Source of the DNA: PVC group bacterium
GTDB taxonomy: Bacteria; Verrucomicrobiota; Kiritimatiellia; SS1-B-03-39; UBA6053
Direction of reading: 5' to 3'
DNA: 14,074 nucleotides
NCBI GenBank assembly: GCA_003565815.1
Contig: PXAS01000434.1
Location: forward strand, 1 to 14,074
Shown: piece after piece, positions 1 to 7,750 of the stretch
Numbering within the stretch: position 1 is the first letter of the stretch
Layout of the letters: every line of letters starts with the position of its first letter
Notes under the pieces: model-generated
Database searches by the model: none
What the model was told of the DNA's origin: nothing
Seen by the model: only the letters and a program-made list of their open reading frames with translations
Translations under genes and position numbers: made by a program

Positions 1-1139
1 ATCACCATGGCCACTTGCAACATCTGCCCGAGGCTTTGCAGGAAAAATTTGGTGATGATGTAGGTGGCCAGTACACTCAGCACAATCCAGGTGCCGTGTA
101 CCATGCGAAGCCGTCCTTTCGGCGTCAGGCCCCCGTACAGCATGCAGCAGGTCGCCAAGGAGCGGGGATACCCGTCCATGCAGGTCAGGGTGGTGCTGAA
201 CATGGCCGTGAAGGCGGCAATGGAAATGATCCAATAGGACCAGCCGCCGATGGACTCGGTATACAAATCCACCAATTGCGAGGAAAACGCGGCGCTGGCC
301 ATGGAAAACTCCCGCCCGGACCCATGCAGGATCAACGCGCCGAGGGCCAGGAAAAACACCGCCAGAACCACGGTCACGAAATATCCGATATGAAAATCGA
401 TCATGGCCTGGCGCATGGTGGCTCGATGCCCGGTTTGTTTTTCCCGCGCCTTCATCCACAGGGAAGGCCAAATGGCCACGTCAATCGGAGCGGGCATCCA
501 CCCCATGAAAAGAATGATAAACCCCAAACCGGCCAGATCCCAGGGGGAGGTTTTCGTGAAATCCGCCACGGTTTCGCTCGGATTCAAGGCCCCGGCCACC
601 ACCGCCGCAAACGTCGAAAGCGCCAGCAGCAAAATCACCCCCTTGGTCACCCCGTCCAGCAGACGGTAATGCCCCAGCAAGATCAGGATGGCACACAAGC
701 CGGCCACGATCAGGGTCAGCTCGGGCAGGGCAATGTTCAGGGCCTCCACCCCCAAATTCAAAGAAAGGCTGGCCGTGATCATGGCCACCCCGGCAATGTT
801 CAAAAACGCATTCACCAGGTTGAGGGCGAAATAGGCCAGCAGATACGCCCTCCCCATGCGCCGAAACCCGTGCAAAATCGTTTCCCCGGTCGCGGCGGTG
901 TACCGCTCGCCATACAGAAAAAAGGGATATTTGAAAAGATTGGCCAAAAGCAAAAGCCCCAGCAGAGACCAACCGAATTTCGCCCCCGCCTGCGTGGAAG
1001 AAACCAGATGCGAGCCCCCGATGGCCGCGCCCGCCATCAGAATGCCCGGCCCCAAGGCCTTGATCAACTGACGGCGTTCAGACAAGATTGCGGACGGGGG
1101 AGGCGTATCGTCTTCGGGGAGGGTTGCTGCGGTGGACAT
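1..1139 (-). CDS. Nramp-like metal ion transporter, N-terminal 379 codons (partial)
   Basis: This is an inner-membrane transporter of the Nramp superfamily (LeuT fold, divalent metal/proton symport in characterised members). The frame is open from the ATG at 1139 to the left edge, so the C-terminus is missing. No other ATG, GTG or TTG lies in frame before the upstream TAA at 1179-1181. A polar N-terminus of about 28 residues is followed by GPGILMAGAAIGGSHLV (residues 30-46), the position of TM1, then AGAKFGW and at least seven more hydrophobic segments. TM6 carries GWMPAP (213-218). Canonical Nramps have DPGN in TM1 and MPH in TM6. Here TM1 reads GGSH (41-44), and TM6 keeps the Met-Pro but not the His. 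This matches a divergent Nramp-like subgroup I recall with a 'G.SHL' TM1. Substrate is therefore uncertain: Mn/Fe cannot be assumed. The gene is divergent from everything to its right. Family assignment is firm, substrate is not. Confidence 0.87.
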   Translation of the reverse strand, partial: MSTAATLPEDDTPPPSAILSERRQLIKALGPGILMAGAAIGGSHLVSSTQAGAKFGWSLLGLLLLANLFKYPFFLYGERYTAATGETILHGFRRMGRAYLLAYFALNLVNAFLNIAGVAMITASLSLNLGVEALNIALPELTLIVAGLCAILILLGHYRLLDGVTKGVILLLALSTFAAVVAGALNPSETVADFTKTSPWDLAGLGFIILFMGWMPAPIDVAIWPSLWMKAREKQTGHRATMRQAMIDFHIGYFVTVVLAVFFLALGALILHGSGREFSMASAAFSSQLVDLYTESIGGWSYWIISIAAFTAMFSTTLTCMDGYPRSLATCCMLYGGLTPKGRLRMVHGTWIVLSVLATYIITKFFLQSLGQMLQVAMV

Positions 1140-1164
1140 ATTGCCGCCATCTATGCAGACTTGA

Positions 1165-1422
1165 TTGAAATTCCAAGATTATTTTCTGTCGTCACCTGCC
1201 CAAATGCAACGGCCCGCCGGCCTTCATCTCATTGAGTTTCTGGAGGCCTCCCATATTCAAGACCCCTTCGTACGCGCCCCCCTGCGCATCAACCGCGAGG
1301 ACGGACACTGGCGTCTCTACAGCGTGGGCGAGAACCTCGAAGACAATGGCGGCACAAAAATTCCAAATCGTCGCAAACAGGACGACTTGTTTTTTTACCC
1401 CGAAGAAGATGCGTATCCATAA
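1165..1422 (+). pseudogene. C-terminal remnant of a PVC-type hypothetical protein ('LYSVG' tail)
   Basis: This 85-codon frame starts directly after a TGA (1162-1164) with only a TTG available as start, and ends at a TAA. Its distal half reads DPFVRAPLRINR, then HWRLYSVGENLEDNGG, then QDDLFF. I recognise this as the C-terminal block of proteins common in planctomycetes and verrucomicrobia, of the form 'DPF.G.PLRYRR..DGY.LYSVG.NG.DDGG....DD..F'. In those proteins it follows a long N-terminal region (membrane segment plus peptidase- or pilin-like part) that is absent here. The first 30 or so residues fit only loosely, so the 5' part has been lost. Its upstream end abuts the divergent transporter gene. 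The overlapping minus-strand frame is read as a shadow. I infer a decayed gene end; a short functional gene is less likely. The function of the parent family is unknown to me. Confidence 0.5.
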
Positions 1423-1471
1423 CAAATCCACTCGGAATCTCACGGTCCTATGCGAAGATTTATGGTTTACA

Positions 1472-1528
1472 CGGTACCAGGCCCACTTTCCCTTCCCTCG
1501 TCGAACCGGACGTGCGGATTTGCTCTCC
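1472..1528 (-). mobile_element. Degenerate group II intron 3' end (domain V/VI remnant)
   Basis: Read on the minus strand, this stretch runs GGAGAGC, AAATCCGCACGTCCGGTTCG, ACGAGGGAAGGG, AAAGTGGGCCTGGTACCG. Bacterial group II intron domain V has the form GAGCCG-(A/U)UGCGG-GAAA-(stem)CCGCACGU-(A/C)CGGUUC, followed by a GAGGG-type start of domain VI. The right arm of domain V (CCGCACGTCCGGTTC), the GAGC at its start and the following GAGGG are recognisable. About 10 nt of the left arm (expected CGGATGCGGG or similar) are missing, so the stem cannot form and the ribozyme would be dead. No reverse transcriptase frame is present nearby. I infer a leftover 3' end of a once-complete intron. Identification rests on memory of the consensus, not on a covariance search. 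Confidence 0.5.
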
Positions 1529-1614
1529 TGCAAACATTCCCGTTCTCGAAAAAATGTACCGCGCACAAGAGACTGTCGCGCTAAGCTCGCAACGCACCTT
1601 GACTTCTTTTTATT

Positions 1615-1642
1615 TTGACATTATTATTGTCATTCTTATAAA
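1615..1642 (+). promoter_or_regulatory. Sigma70-type promoter for the giant membrane protein gene
   Basis: A perfect TTGACA (1615-1620) is separated by 16 bp from TATAAA (1637-1642), one mismatch from TATAAT, in an AT-rich island within GC-rich DNA. Transcription would begin near 1649, leaving a leader of about 24 nt before the ATG at 1673. The first 11 bases, TTGACATTATT, recur in the putative promoter of the hydrolase gene at 9024-9034. Confidence 0.6.
1616..1632. promoter_or_regulatory. Dyad TGACA-N7-TGTCA over the -35 box (possible operator)
   Basis: TGACA (1616-1620) and TGTCA (1628-1632) form a perfect 5-bp inverted repeat around a 7-bp AT spacer (TTATTAT). It overlaps the -35 hexamer and most of the promoter spacer, where a dimeric repressor could act. 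The symmetry is seen directly; a regulator is inference. The putative promoter at 9024 shares the left arm but not the right. Confidence 0.3.
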
Positions 1643-1672
1643 AAGCCGCAAGTCTTGCACGTACAGGCCCCC

Positions 1673-4600
1673 ATGTACATCTTCCTCTTTTTTTTATTCC
1701 TGTTCACAGTGATCACCCTTGTCGGCCACGGCATCTGGGTATTTCTCGCGTTTCTCGTCCGGGGTCCCGCAAAGCAACAAAAACGGGCCGCCCCCAAGCC
1801 CGGTTCCAGACCGAAGAACACCAACAACCCGGTTGAAGATCGGCGCATGTCCTTGTTTTGGGCCATTCATCACATCAAAACGCTTGCCAATGAAAAGAAG
1901 GTGGATTGGGACGCCGCCGAAAAGGTGATCAGCGCACTCTGCGCCGAACAATCCGGTGTACCCGGCGAAAAGACGCCGCCCCCCGCGGCCACCAATACGC
2001 CCTCGCCCGCCCCGACGGTTCCCTCCCCACGCGTCCCGCCCCATTCCACGCCGTCACCGGAAACGCCGCGATCCCCCCCGCCATCCCCGGCCGCCCCTCC
2101 TCGGGAACCGCCGCCGCTGCCCTCCCCCGCCAAGGGGACGCCTCCCGCAGCCGCCGCCAGGTCGGAGCGAATTCCTGAGGAAAGTTATCGGGCCGCGTTC
2201 GAGGCCCCGTCCCCGCCGCAAAACCAGCCGCCGCCGCCTTCACCGCCCTTTCCCCCGGCCCGCGCGGCTTTCCCCCCGTCTCCGAAGCGATGGCAGGACA
2301 TCTTCACCGCGTTTTTGGAGGAAAACAACATCCGCTGGGGCGAATGTGTCGGGGGCCTGCTGATTCTTTTTTGTTCAGGGGCGCTCGTGGTGAGTTTCTG
2401 GACGCGCATTACCGAACTGTGGTTTCTTCAAGTGGGTCTCTTCACCGGCATTGCCGCGTTGCTTTTCGGCGCCGGCCTCTACGCAAACCGCAAATGGCAT
2501 TTGCCCAACACCAGCATGGGCCTGCTTTCCATTGCCACCCTGTTGACGCCCATCACGTTTCTGCTGATCAGCACCTTTGGACGGGATCGCGAACTTCTGG
2601 CCTTCCAATCCCTGCTGGCCGAGGGTCTGTCCCTGGGCATTCTGGGCTGGCTGCTCGCCAAGGCGGCTCCGATTCTGATGCCCGCATTCCCGCGCGCGCT
2701 TACCTTTTCGGTCCTCGCCCTTTCGGGATTCCAGTTTCCCTTGCGCCGCTTCAATTTGGCGGAATTCGGCACCCTGCCTCTTCTAATCGTGTGTTCGATT
2801 CCCCTCCTCCTTCATGCCGCCGCCATCGGCTGGGTGTTGCGCCGTTCCCGCCCCCCCGGGGAACAAGATCCCTCGGCGTTGCTTTGGTTTTGGGGCTTCA
2901 CCGCCTTTCCCACGTTGTTGCTGGTGGTGCTTTGCGGGGCGCTGGCGGGCGACCCCGCCGATCTCGGACAACGCTTTTCGGCGCTGATTTGCCTCTACGG
3001 CGGTCCCAGCCTCTTCATGGGACTCCATTTCCAGCACCATCGCAAGACGATTGCTTCCGAATGGATCGCGGCATCGGGGACGTTTGTCGGCGTGTTGGGT
3101 CTCGCGATCATGGGCGGCGGCCTCCTCCTCGCCTGGCCCATGCCCGCAACCCTGCTGCCCGCACTCCTCGTCATCTGCCTGTGCTGCGTGTGGCTCGCCC
3201 TCCGGGAAAAACTCCCCGAGGCTTGGGTGCCCGCCTGCCTCACCGCGGCCTTCGGCGTCACCCTGCTCCGGTTGATCTCCCTGCGGGTCGGGTTGGGATG
3301 GCAGGCCTCGGAAACGGAACTGCTCGCGGCCCTGTTTTCCGGTCACGCGGCACGGGCCTTGGTTCCCGCCGCGTGGGGGCTGGCGGCCTTCGGTCTTTTC
3401 CTGCGCCGTCATCCGAAATGCATGCCGTTGCACGGACGTTTGGTTCTTTGGACCGCGGCGGGAATGGCCTGCGCTTGCATCCTCATGCTCGGCGTGTTCG
3501 GATTCGCCCGCAACGGCGATCCCCTGCGTCTTCAATTTCACTATGCCCTTTTCGGATTGCTGGGACTGGTCGCGCCCTTGGTGCGCTGGCTCCCCGATTC
3601 GCCCGCGCCTCGCCTGCAATCCGCGTTCGTTCGCACGGGACTGATTCTGCTCACCCTGGCAATCCTGCAAGGCGGATGGTTCGTGCGGGGATGGGAGGCA
3701 ACCGCCCCCCTTTTGCTCATCGCCAACCTCTCCGTGGCCGGCTTGCTGGCGACGTGGGCTTTGGGCGGGAAATTCTGGAAAATTTATCAGATGGAACTGC
3801 AAACGCTCTTCTGGATTTCCTCGTTGGCGGCTTTCGGGTTTGTTCTGCAACTGTCCCTGATGCCAGATCAGCCGTCGCAATTTGCGCCCTTGCTCGGCCT
3901 CGTCCTCCCTTGGATGCTGCTGGCCGCGCTGAATGCGAATGATGTGCCCTGGATTTTGAGCCAAATCGCGCTCGCGCTCGCAACGACCCTTTTTTTGCAT
4001 GAATCGGGCATGGCGCCACCCGGATATTCCCCGGCCGCGGGGATCGTACTCACGGCCCTGTTCTGGGCCGTGGTCCGCGCCTGCGTCTGCGCCTTTGTCC
4101 GCCCGGCTTCCGTCCTGGAAAGGCCGAACGGCGAATTCATGCTGTCCGGTCCCTCCCCGGCGCACCAACCTTTCCGCCGCCTGCTCCAAAACGCGACCCG
4201 CCTGCTCATCGCGCCTCGAATTTTCGCCGACCAGATCCTCCTCGTCCTCGCCGCGGCGGGGTTGTTCGGATGGTTCTGGCACGGATTCGCCCTCCGTCTG
4301 ACGCACGGAACGCCCTTTTGGATCGCCCCCGTGGACGTTTCGCCTCCACCCTTGGTGGAATGGATGCTTTACGCCGGGGTGGGGCTGGTCCTCTGTCTCT
4401 CGCGCATCCGCCCCCCGGCATTTCAACAAAACCTTCTCCCACGGCTGACCCTGTGGTGGGTGGTGGCCGCCATGCCCCTGCTGGCCGGCCATGGCGTACA
4501 CACCCAATCGGTTTCCGCCCTGATGCGGTGGAGCGCCGTTCTTTTGGTTTGGGGGAGTGCCCCGCTGTCACGCCCGATTCAACGACAAGGCCTGTGGACG

Positions 4601-7600
4601 GGCACGGCACTGCTGTCGCTCTTCTCGCTGCACGGAGTGAGCGTTGCCCTCGCCGGACGGCCATTTCCCGCCCCCGGGGTGTTCGCATTTCTCGGCCCCG
4701 CGTCCGCCGCCACCGATCTGGCCCTTCCCCTGGCTTTCCTCGGCCTTTCTTTTTTTCGGATGGCCCGACGCGAAACGCAGGGGGGCGCAATGTTGCTTTC
4801 CTCCCTTTTCGGCCACCTCACGGTGCTGGTCTTTTTCCTCGTGTATCCCCGTCCACCCCACGTGAGCCCGATCCTTTTCGGCATTCAACTCCTGCAGGCC
4901 CACACTTTGTGGGGGGCGTTTTTTGGGCTGGTCTGGCTTTTCCAAGGCCCCGCCCCGCTCCCCCAACGAAAATGGCTTCATGTCCACCTTGCCGTGACCC
5001 TGTGCCTCCTGTTGACCCTGCTGGCGCCTCCGCCCGTCCGGGTGTTTTTCACCGTAATCGAAACCTTGCCCCACGGCACCGCCATCGCCAACGGATGGAG
5101 CCTGCTCGCCGCCGTCCTGACTTTCGTCTGCCTCGCCCTGACCATGGGATGCGAACCGCGTAAAAACATCCGTCCGAAGTGGACCCGCGTGAAATTGTCC
5201 GCCCTCGCGGGTGGATTCATCTGGTTGGTCATCCTGCTGATCCCCCCACATTTCGCGGCACGTTCGACCTTGCTCGCCTACAGATTTCTCGTTGTCGCCA
5301 CGGGTCTGGCCGTTCTCGCGGGCAGCGGGATCCTGGGAGCCCTCCACGTAAATGTATGCCGTCCCCTCCTGATGCCGTCCGACCGCGAGGACTCCGGGAC
5401 CGCACATTGGCTTCATTGCTCGATGCTGTTTCTGTTTCTGCTCTCCATTCGCGCCACCCTTCCTCCGCACCTTGCCGCAAACCACGCCGACCTCTGGGTC
5501 TCCCTGCCAATGGCATTCCTCGCCCTGGTCTTTTTCGCCCACGCCTTTCTCAACCTGCACCCACGCATCGGCGTCGCCTTCGCCCCCCTCCACCTGAACG
5601 CCGCCCTGGCTGGGGTTTGCCTTCATCTTTCCGCATTTCTCCTTTGGCATCTTCGCTGGATGCCCGATCTCCCCGCCACCCAACAATTGACGAGCCTCCT
5701 CTTGGTGCAATGTCTGGCCACCCTGCCCAATACCTTGCTGACCGCGACGCTGCGCGCCAAACAACCCGAACTCCGCCTCCATCTCCACTGGGCCGCCCTC
5801 GGGAACCTCCTGTTTGCCATCGCCGTGGGCGCCCGGCTCTCCATGCCCGGAGAAAACGCGGAACTCGAAACTCTCTTCCACATCGCGCTTGCGGTTACCC
5901 TGCTGCTGAACCTGCTCGTCCTGCGCGACGAACGCGCAGGACTGGCCCTCCACAGACTGTTTTTGTTGCCTTGGGCCGCGGTCGCCCTCCATCTGGAAAG
6001 CCGGTTTCCCGGTTGGCAATCCACCCTGCGAATTTTGTGTCTCATCCACGGAATTCTCACCCTGTTTTGGGGCCTGCTTTGGGCCACGCAGCATCGATGG
6101 ACGCCCCGGGTGCGACGCCTCGGTTTCCATGCCCGCCCCGACGCGCCCCGGGAAAGCCTCTACCGCTTCACCCTCTTTGTCGGCATTCCACAAATCGCGT
6201 ACGTGCTCTTCAATTCGCTTGCGGGCATGTTCGACCCGACCCACGCGCCCGATCTCTCCACGCGTTTGATGCTGGTGTCCACGCTGCTGTTGCTCTCCTC
6301 CGGGTTGGGTTTCATGGCCAAGACTCCCCGCCTTGGGACAAACAAATCGACATTGGATTCCGTTCACGGCACCATTGGTTTCAGTGCCGTCGCCGTTTTC
6401 GCTTGTGTGGTCCTCGCGCTTGCCTGGTCATGTGTCAATCCCCGGGGGAACCACGCCCATCCGGCCCAGTACAGCGCGGTCGCCTCGTTTTCCCTGGTGT
6501 TCGTTTCCCTCCTGTACGCCGCCCTCCAACACCAAAAGCCATTCCAAGCCTGGTCCGCGCCCCTCCGAGCCGGAATCGGTATCCTCGTGCCCCTCGCCGC
6601 GCTCGCCCTGCTCGTCACACTCCTGATCCAAGGCGTGTACGGGTTTGTCTTCCGCACATACGCCCTCCTTCCCCCGCTCAGCGTATTCGGCGTGGCCGCC
6701 TCCCTGGTCTTCGCCTGCTTCAGTTGCATCCGATGGGCCCTGCGCCCGGAACGGGATCCGTTCCGCCTGTCCCATTCGCGGCGTCATCAACACATTTACG
6801 CCGCCGAAGGACTTCTCGCCCTCCTCGTGCTTCACCTCCGGCTCAGTTTTCCCGAACTCTTTTCCGGGTTCATCCTTTCGATCTGGCCTTTGATCGTCAT
6901 GGGCCTGGCATTTTTGGGACTCGGCCTCAGCGCCGCCTGGACGCGCAAAGGCCTGCACGTGCTGGCGGTTCCCGTATCCAGAAGCGCCCTGTTCCTGCCA
7001 CTCCTGCCCTTGATAGGCTTTTGGGTCGGTCCCATGCCTCTTCATGAGTCCCTGATCATGCTCCTCATGGGCGGAGTCTACGGTATCGCCGCCATTCAAC
7101 GCCGATCCTTTGCCTTTTCCGTCCTGGCCGCGCTCTGCGCCAACAGCGCCCTCTGGATCCTTTTGCATCGAACCGCCGAACGCGGATTTCTCGATCATCC
7201 CCAGCTTTGGACGATTCCCTTCGCCCTCTGCGTCCTCCTCGTCGGCCACCTCCACCGCCGTCAACTCGGACCCGAACGCCACGCCCAACTTCGGTACACC
7301 TGCGTGAGTCTCATTTACATCTCCTCCACCGCCGAGATGTTCATCCAGGGCGTGGCCGCCGCCCCCCACCTGCCGCTGGCGCTCATGGGGCTTTCCGTGG
7401 CCGGGATTCTCGCGGGCATGATGTTCCGGGTCCAATCCTTCCTCTTTTGCGGACTCGGGTTCCTCTTGCTCTCCCTGATCACCATCCTCTACCATGCCTC
7501 CGCCAACTTGGGCTGGACCTGGATCTGGTACGTCGCCGGCATCGTCCTCGGCCTCGGCATTCTCTTCCTCTTCGCCGTCTTCGAATCCAAACGCGAATTC

Positions 7601-7642
7601 CTCCTCCACCGCCTCGAAACCCTCAAAAGTTGGGAGCGGTGA
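1673..7642 (+). CDS. Giant polytopic membrane protein (about 1989 aa, about 55 TM segments), function unknown
   Basis: This is an integral membrane protein of unknown role. Residues 1-28 form an N-terminal membrane anchor. A short basic and helical stretch follows, then a Pro/Ala/Ser-rich linker at about residues 97-206. Next comes FLEENNIRWGECVGGLL (about 215-231), the start of an almost continuous run of hydrophobic segments to the end. I count roughly 55 by eye. It ends in a polar tail, FESKREFLLHRLETLKSWER. The 'EE.NIRWGE.VGGLLI' entry and the 'FE.KR......LE.LK.WE' tail match, from memory, giant membrane proteins of planctomycetes and relatives that have no described function. No soluble catalytic domain or nucleotide-binding motif is visible. 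ATG 1673 is preferred over TTG 1655 because it starts exactly at the anchor and leaves room for the promoter. The gene is single, with an aldo/keto reductase gene converging on it. Long antisense frames across it are GC-driven shadows. Confidence 0.88.
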   Translation: MYIFLFFLFLFTVITLVGHGIWVFLAFLVRGPAKQQKRAAPKPGSRPKNTNNPVEDRRMSLFWAIHHIKTLANEKKVDWDAAEKVISALCAEQSGVPGEKTPPPAATNTPSPAPTVPSPRVPPHSTPSPETPRSPPPSPAAPPREPPPLPSPAKGTPPAAAARSERIPEESYRAAFEAPSPPQNQPPPPSPPFPPARAAFPPSPKRWQDIFTAFLEENNIRWGECVGGLLILFCSGALVVSFWTRITELWFLQVGLFTGIAALLFGAGLYANRKWHLPNTSMGLLSIATLLTPITFLLISTFGRDRELLAFQSLLAEGLSLGILGWLLAKAAPILMPAFPRALTFSVLALSGFQFPLRRFNLAEFGTLPLLIVCSIPLLLHAAAIGWVLRRSRPPGEQDPSALLWFWGFTAFPTLLLVVLCGALAGDPADLGQRFSALICLYGGPSLFMGLHFQHHRKTIASEWIAASGTFVGVLGLAIMGGGLLLAWPMPATLLPALLVICLCCVWLALREKLPEAWVPACLTAAFGVTLLRLISLRVGLGWQASETELLAALFSGHAARALVPAAWGLAAFGLFLRRHPKCMPLHGRLVLWTAAGMACACILMLGVFGFARNGDPLRLQFHYALFGLLGLVAPLVRWLPDSPAPRLQSAFVRTGLILLTLAILQGGWFVRGWEATAPLLLIANLSVAGLLATWALGGKFWKIYQMELQTLFWISSLAAFGFVLQLSLMPDQPSQFAPLLGLVLPWMLLAALNANDVPWILSQIALALATTLFLHESGMAPPGYSPAAGIVLTALFWAVVRACVCAFVRPASVLERPNGEFMLSGPSPAHQPFRRLLQNATRLLIAPRIFADQILLVLAAAGLFGWFWHGFALRLTHGTPFWIAPVDVSPPPLVEWMLYAGVGLVLCLSRIRPPAFQQNLLPRLTLWWVVAAMPLLAGHGVHTQSVSALMRWSAVLLVWGSAPLSRPIQRQGLWTGTALLSLFSLHGVSVALAGRPFPAPGVFAFLGPASAATDLALPLAFLGLSFFRMARRETQGGAMLLSSLFGHLTVLVFFLVYPRPPHVSPILFGIQLLQAHTLWGAFFGLVWLFQGPAPLPQRKWLHVHLAVTLCLLLTLLAPPPVRVFFTVIETLPHGTAIANGWSLLAAVLTFVCLALTMGCEPRKNIRPKWTRVKLSALAGGFIWLVILLIPPHFAARSTLLAYRFLVVATGLAVLAGSGILGALHVNVCRPLLMPSDREDSGTAHWLHCSMLFLFLLSIRATLPPHLAANHADLWVSLPMAFLALVFFAHAFLNLHPRIGVAFAPLHLNAALAGVCLHLSAFLLWHLRWMPDLPATQQLTSLLLVQCLATLPNTLLTATLRAKQPELRLHLHWAALGNLLFAIAVGARLSMPGENAELETLFHIALAVTLLLNLLVLRDERAGLALHRLFLLPWAAVALHLESRFPGWQSTLRILCLIHGILTLFWGLLWATQHRWTPRVRRLGFHARPDAPRESLYRFTLFVGIPQIAYVLFNSLAGMFDPTHAPDLSTRLMLVSTLLLLSSGLGFMAKTPRLGTNKSTLDSVHGTIGFSAVAVFACVVLALAWSCVNPRGNHAHPAQYSAVASFSLVFVSLLYAALQHQKPFQAWSAPLRAGIGILVPLAALALLVTLLIQGVYGFVFRTYALLPPLSVFGVAASLVFACFSCIRWALRPERDPFRLSHSRRHQHIYAAEGLLALLVLHLRLSFPELFSGFILSIWPLIVMGLAFLGLGLSAAWTRKGLHVLAVPVSRSALFLPLLPLIGFWVGPMPLHESLIMLLMGGVYGIAAIQRRSFAFSVLAALCANSALWILLHRTAERGFLDHPQLWTIPFALCVLLVGHLHRRQLGPERHAQLRYTCVSLIYISSTAEMFIQGVAAAPHLPLALMGLSVAGILAGMMFRVQSFLFCGLGFLLLSLITILYHASANLGWTWIWYVAGIVLGLGILFLFAVFESKREFLLHRLETLKSWER

Positions 7643-7750
7643 AATTCCCACCTTCAATGGCAAGGGATCGCCTGGAAACCAAAAGATGCCATCGAAATTT
7701 TAGCGAAACCCCATTAGTCAGTGCCATTCAGGGCTGAGGGTACGGTTCAG
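7643..7750. other. Convergent spacer, no clear terminator
   Basis: This 108-bp gap lies between two converging genes. I see only weak 4-bp stems (for example GGTG-N7-CACC at its left end) and no GC-rich hairpin followed by a T-run in either direction. Termination here may be Rho-dependent or may use a structure I cannot detect by eye. Confidence 0.4.

Noticed and set aside
15..1235. A 406-codon plus-strand open frame at the left edge
   Set aside because: It is antisense to the Nramp-like gene, is rich in Gln, His, Arg, Gly and Pro as GC-rich shadow frames are, and matches no family; the minus-strand frame has clear membrane segments and family motifs.
1192..1566. A 124-codon minus-strand frame with a hydrophobic stretch
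   Set aside because: It overlaps both the LYSVG fragment and the intron remnant. Its hydrophobic part is antisense to the conserved block, and its first third is the intron remnant.
2783..6367. Two antisense frames of 574 and 599 codons (2783-4507 and 4568-6367, minus)
   Set aside because: They mirror the giant membrane gene, have shadow-type composition (Gly, Gln, Glu, Arg-rich) and no domains.
2290..7047. Long plus-strand frames overlapping the giant gene (2290-3942, 5179-7047)
   Set aside because: They are Arg/Pro/Ser-rich frame-shifted readings of the same DNA; the 1673-7642 frame has continuous membrane segments and matching end motifs.
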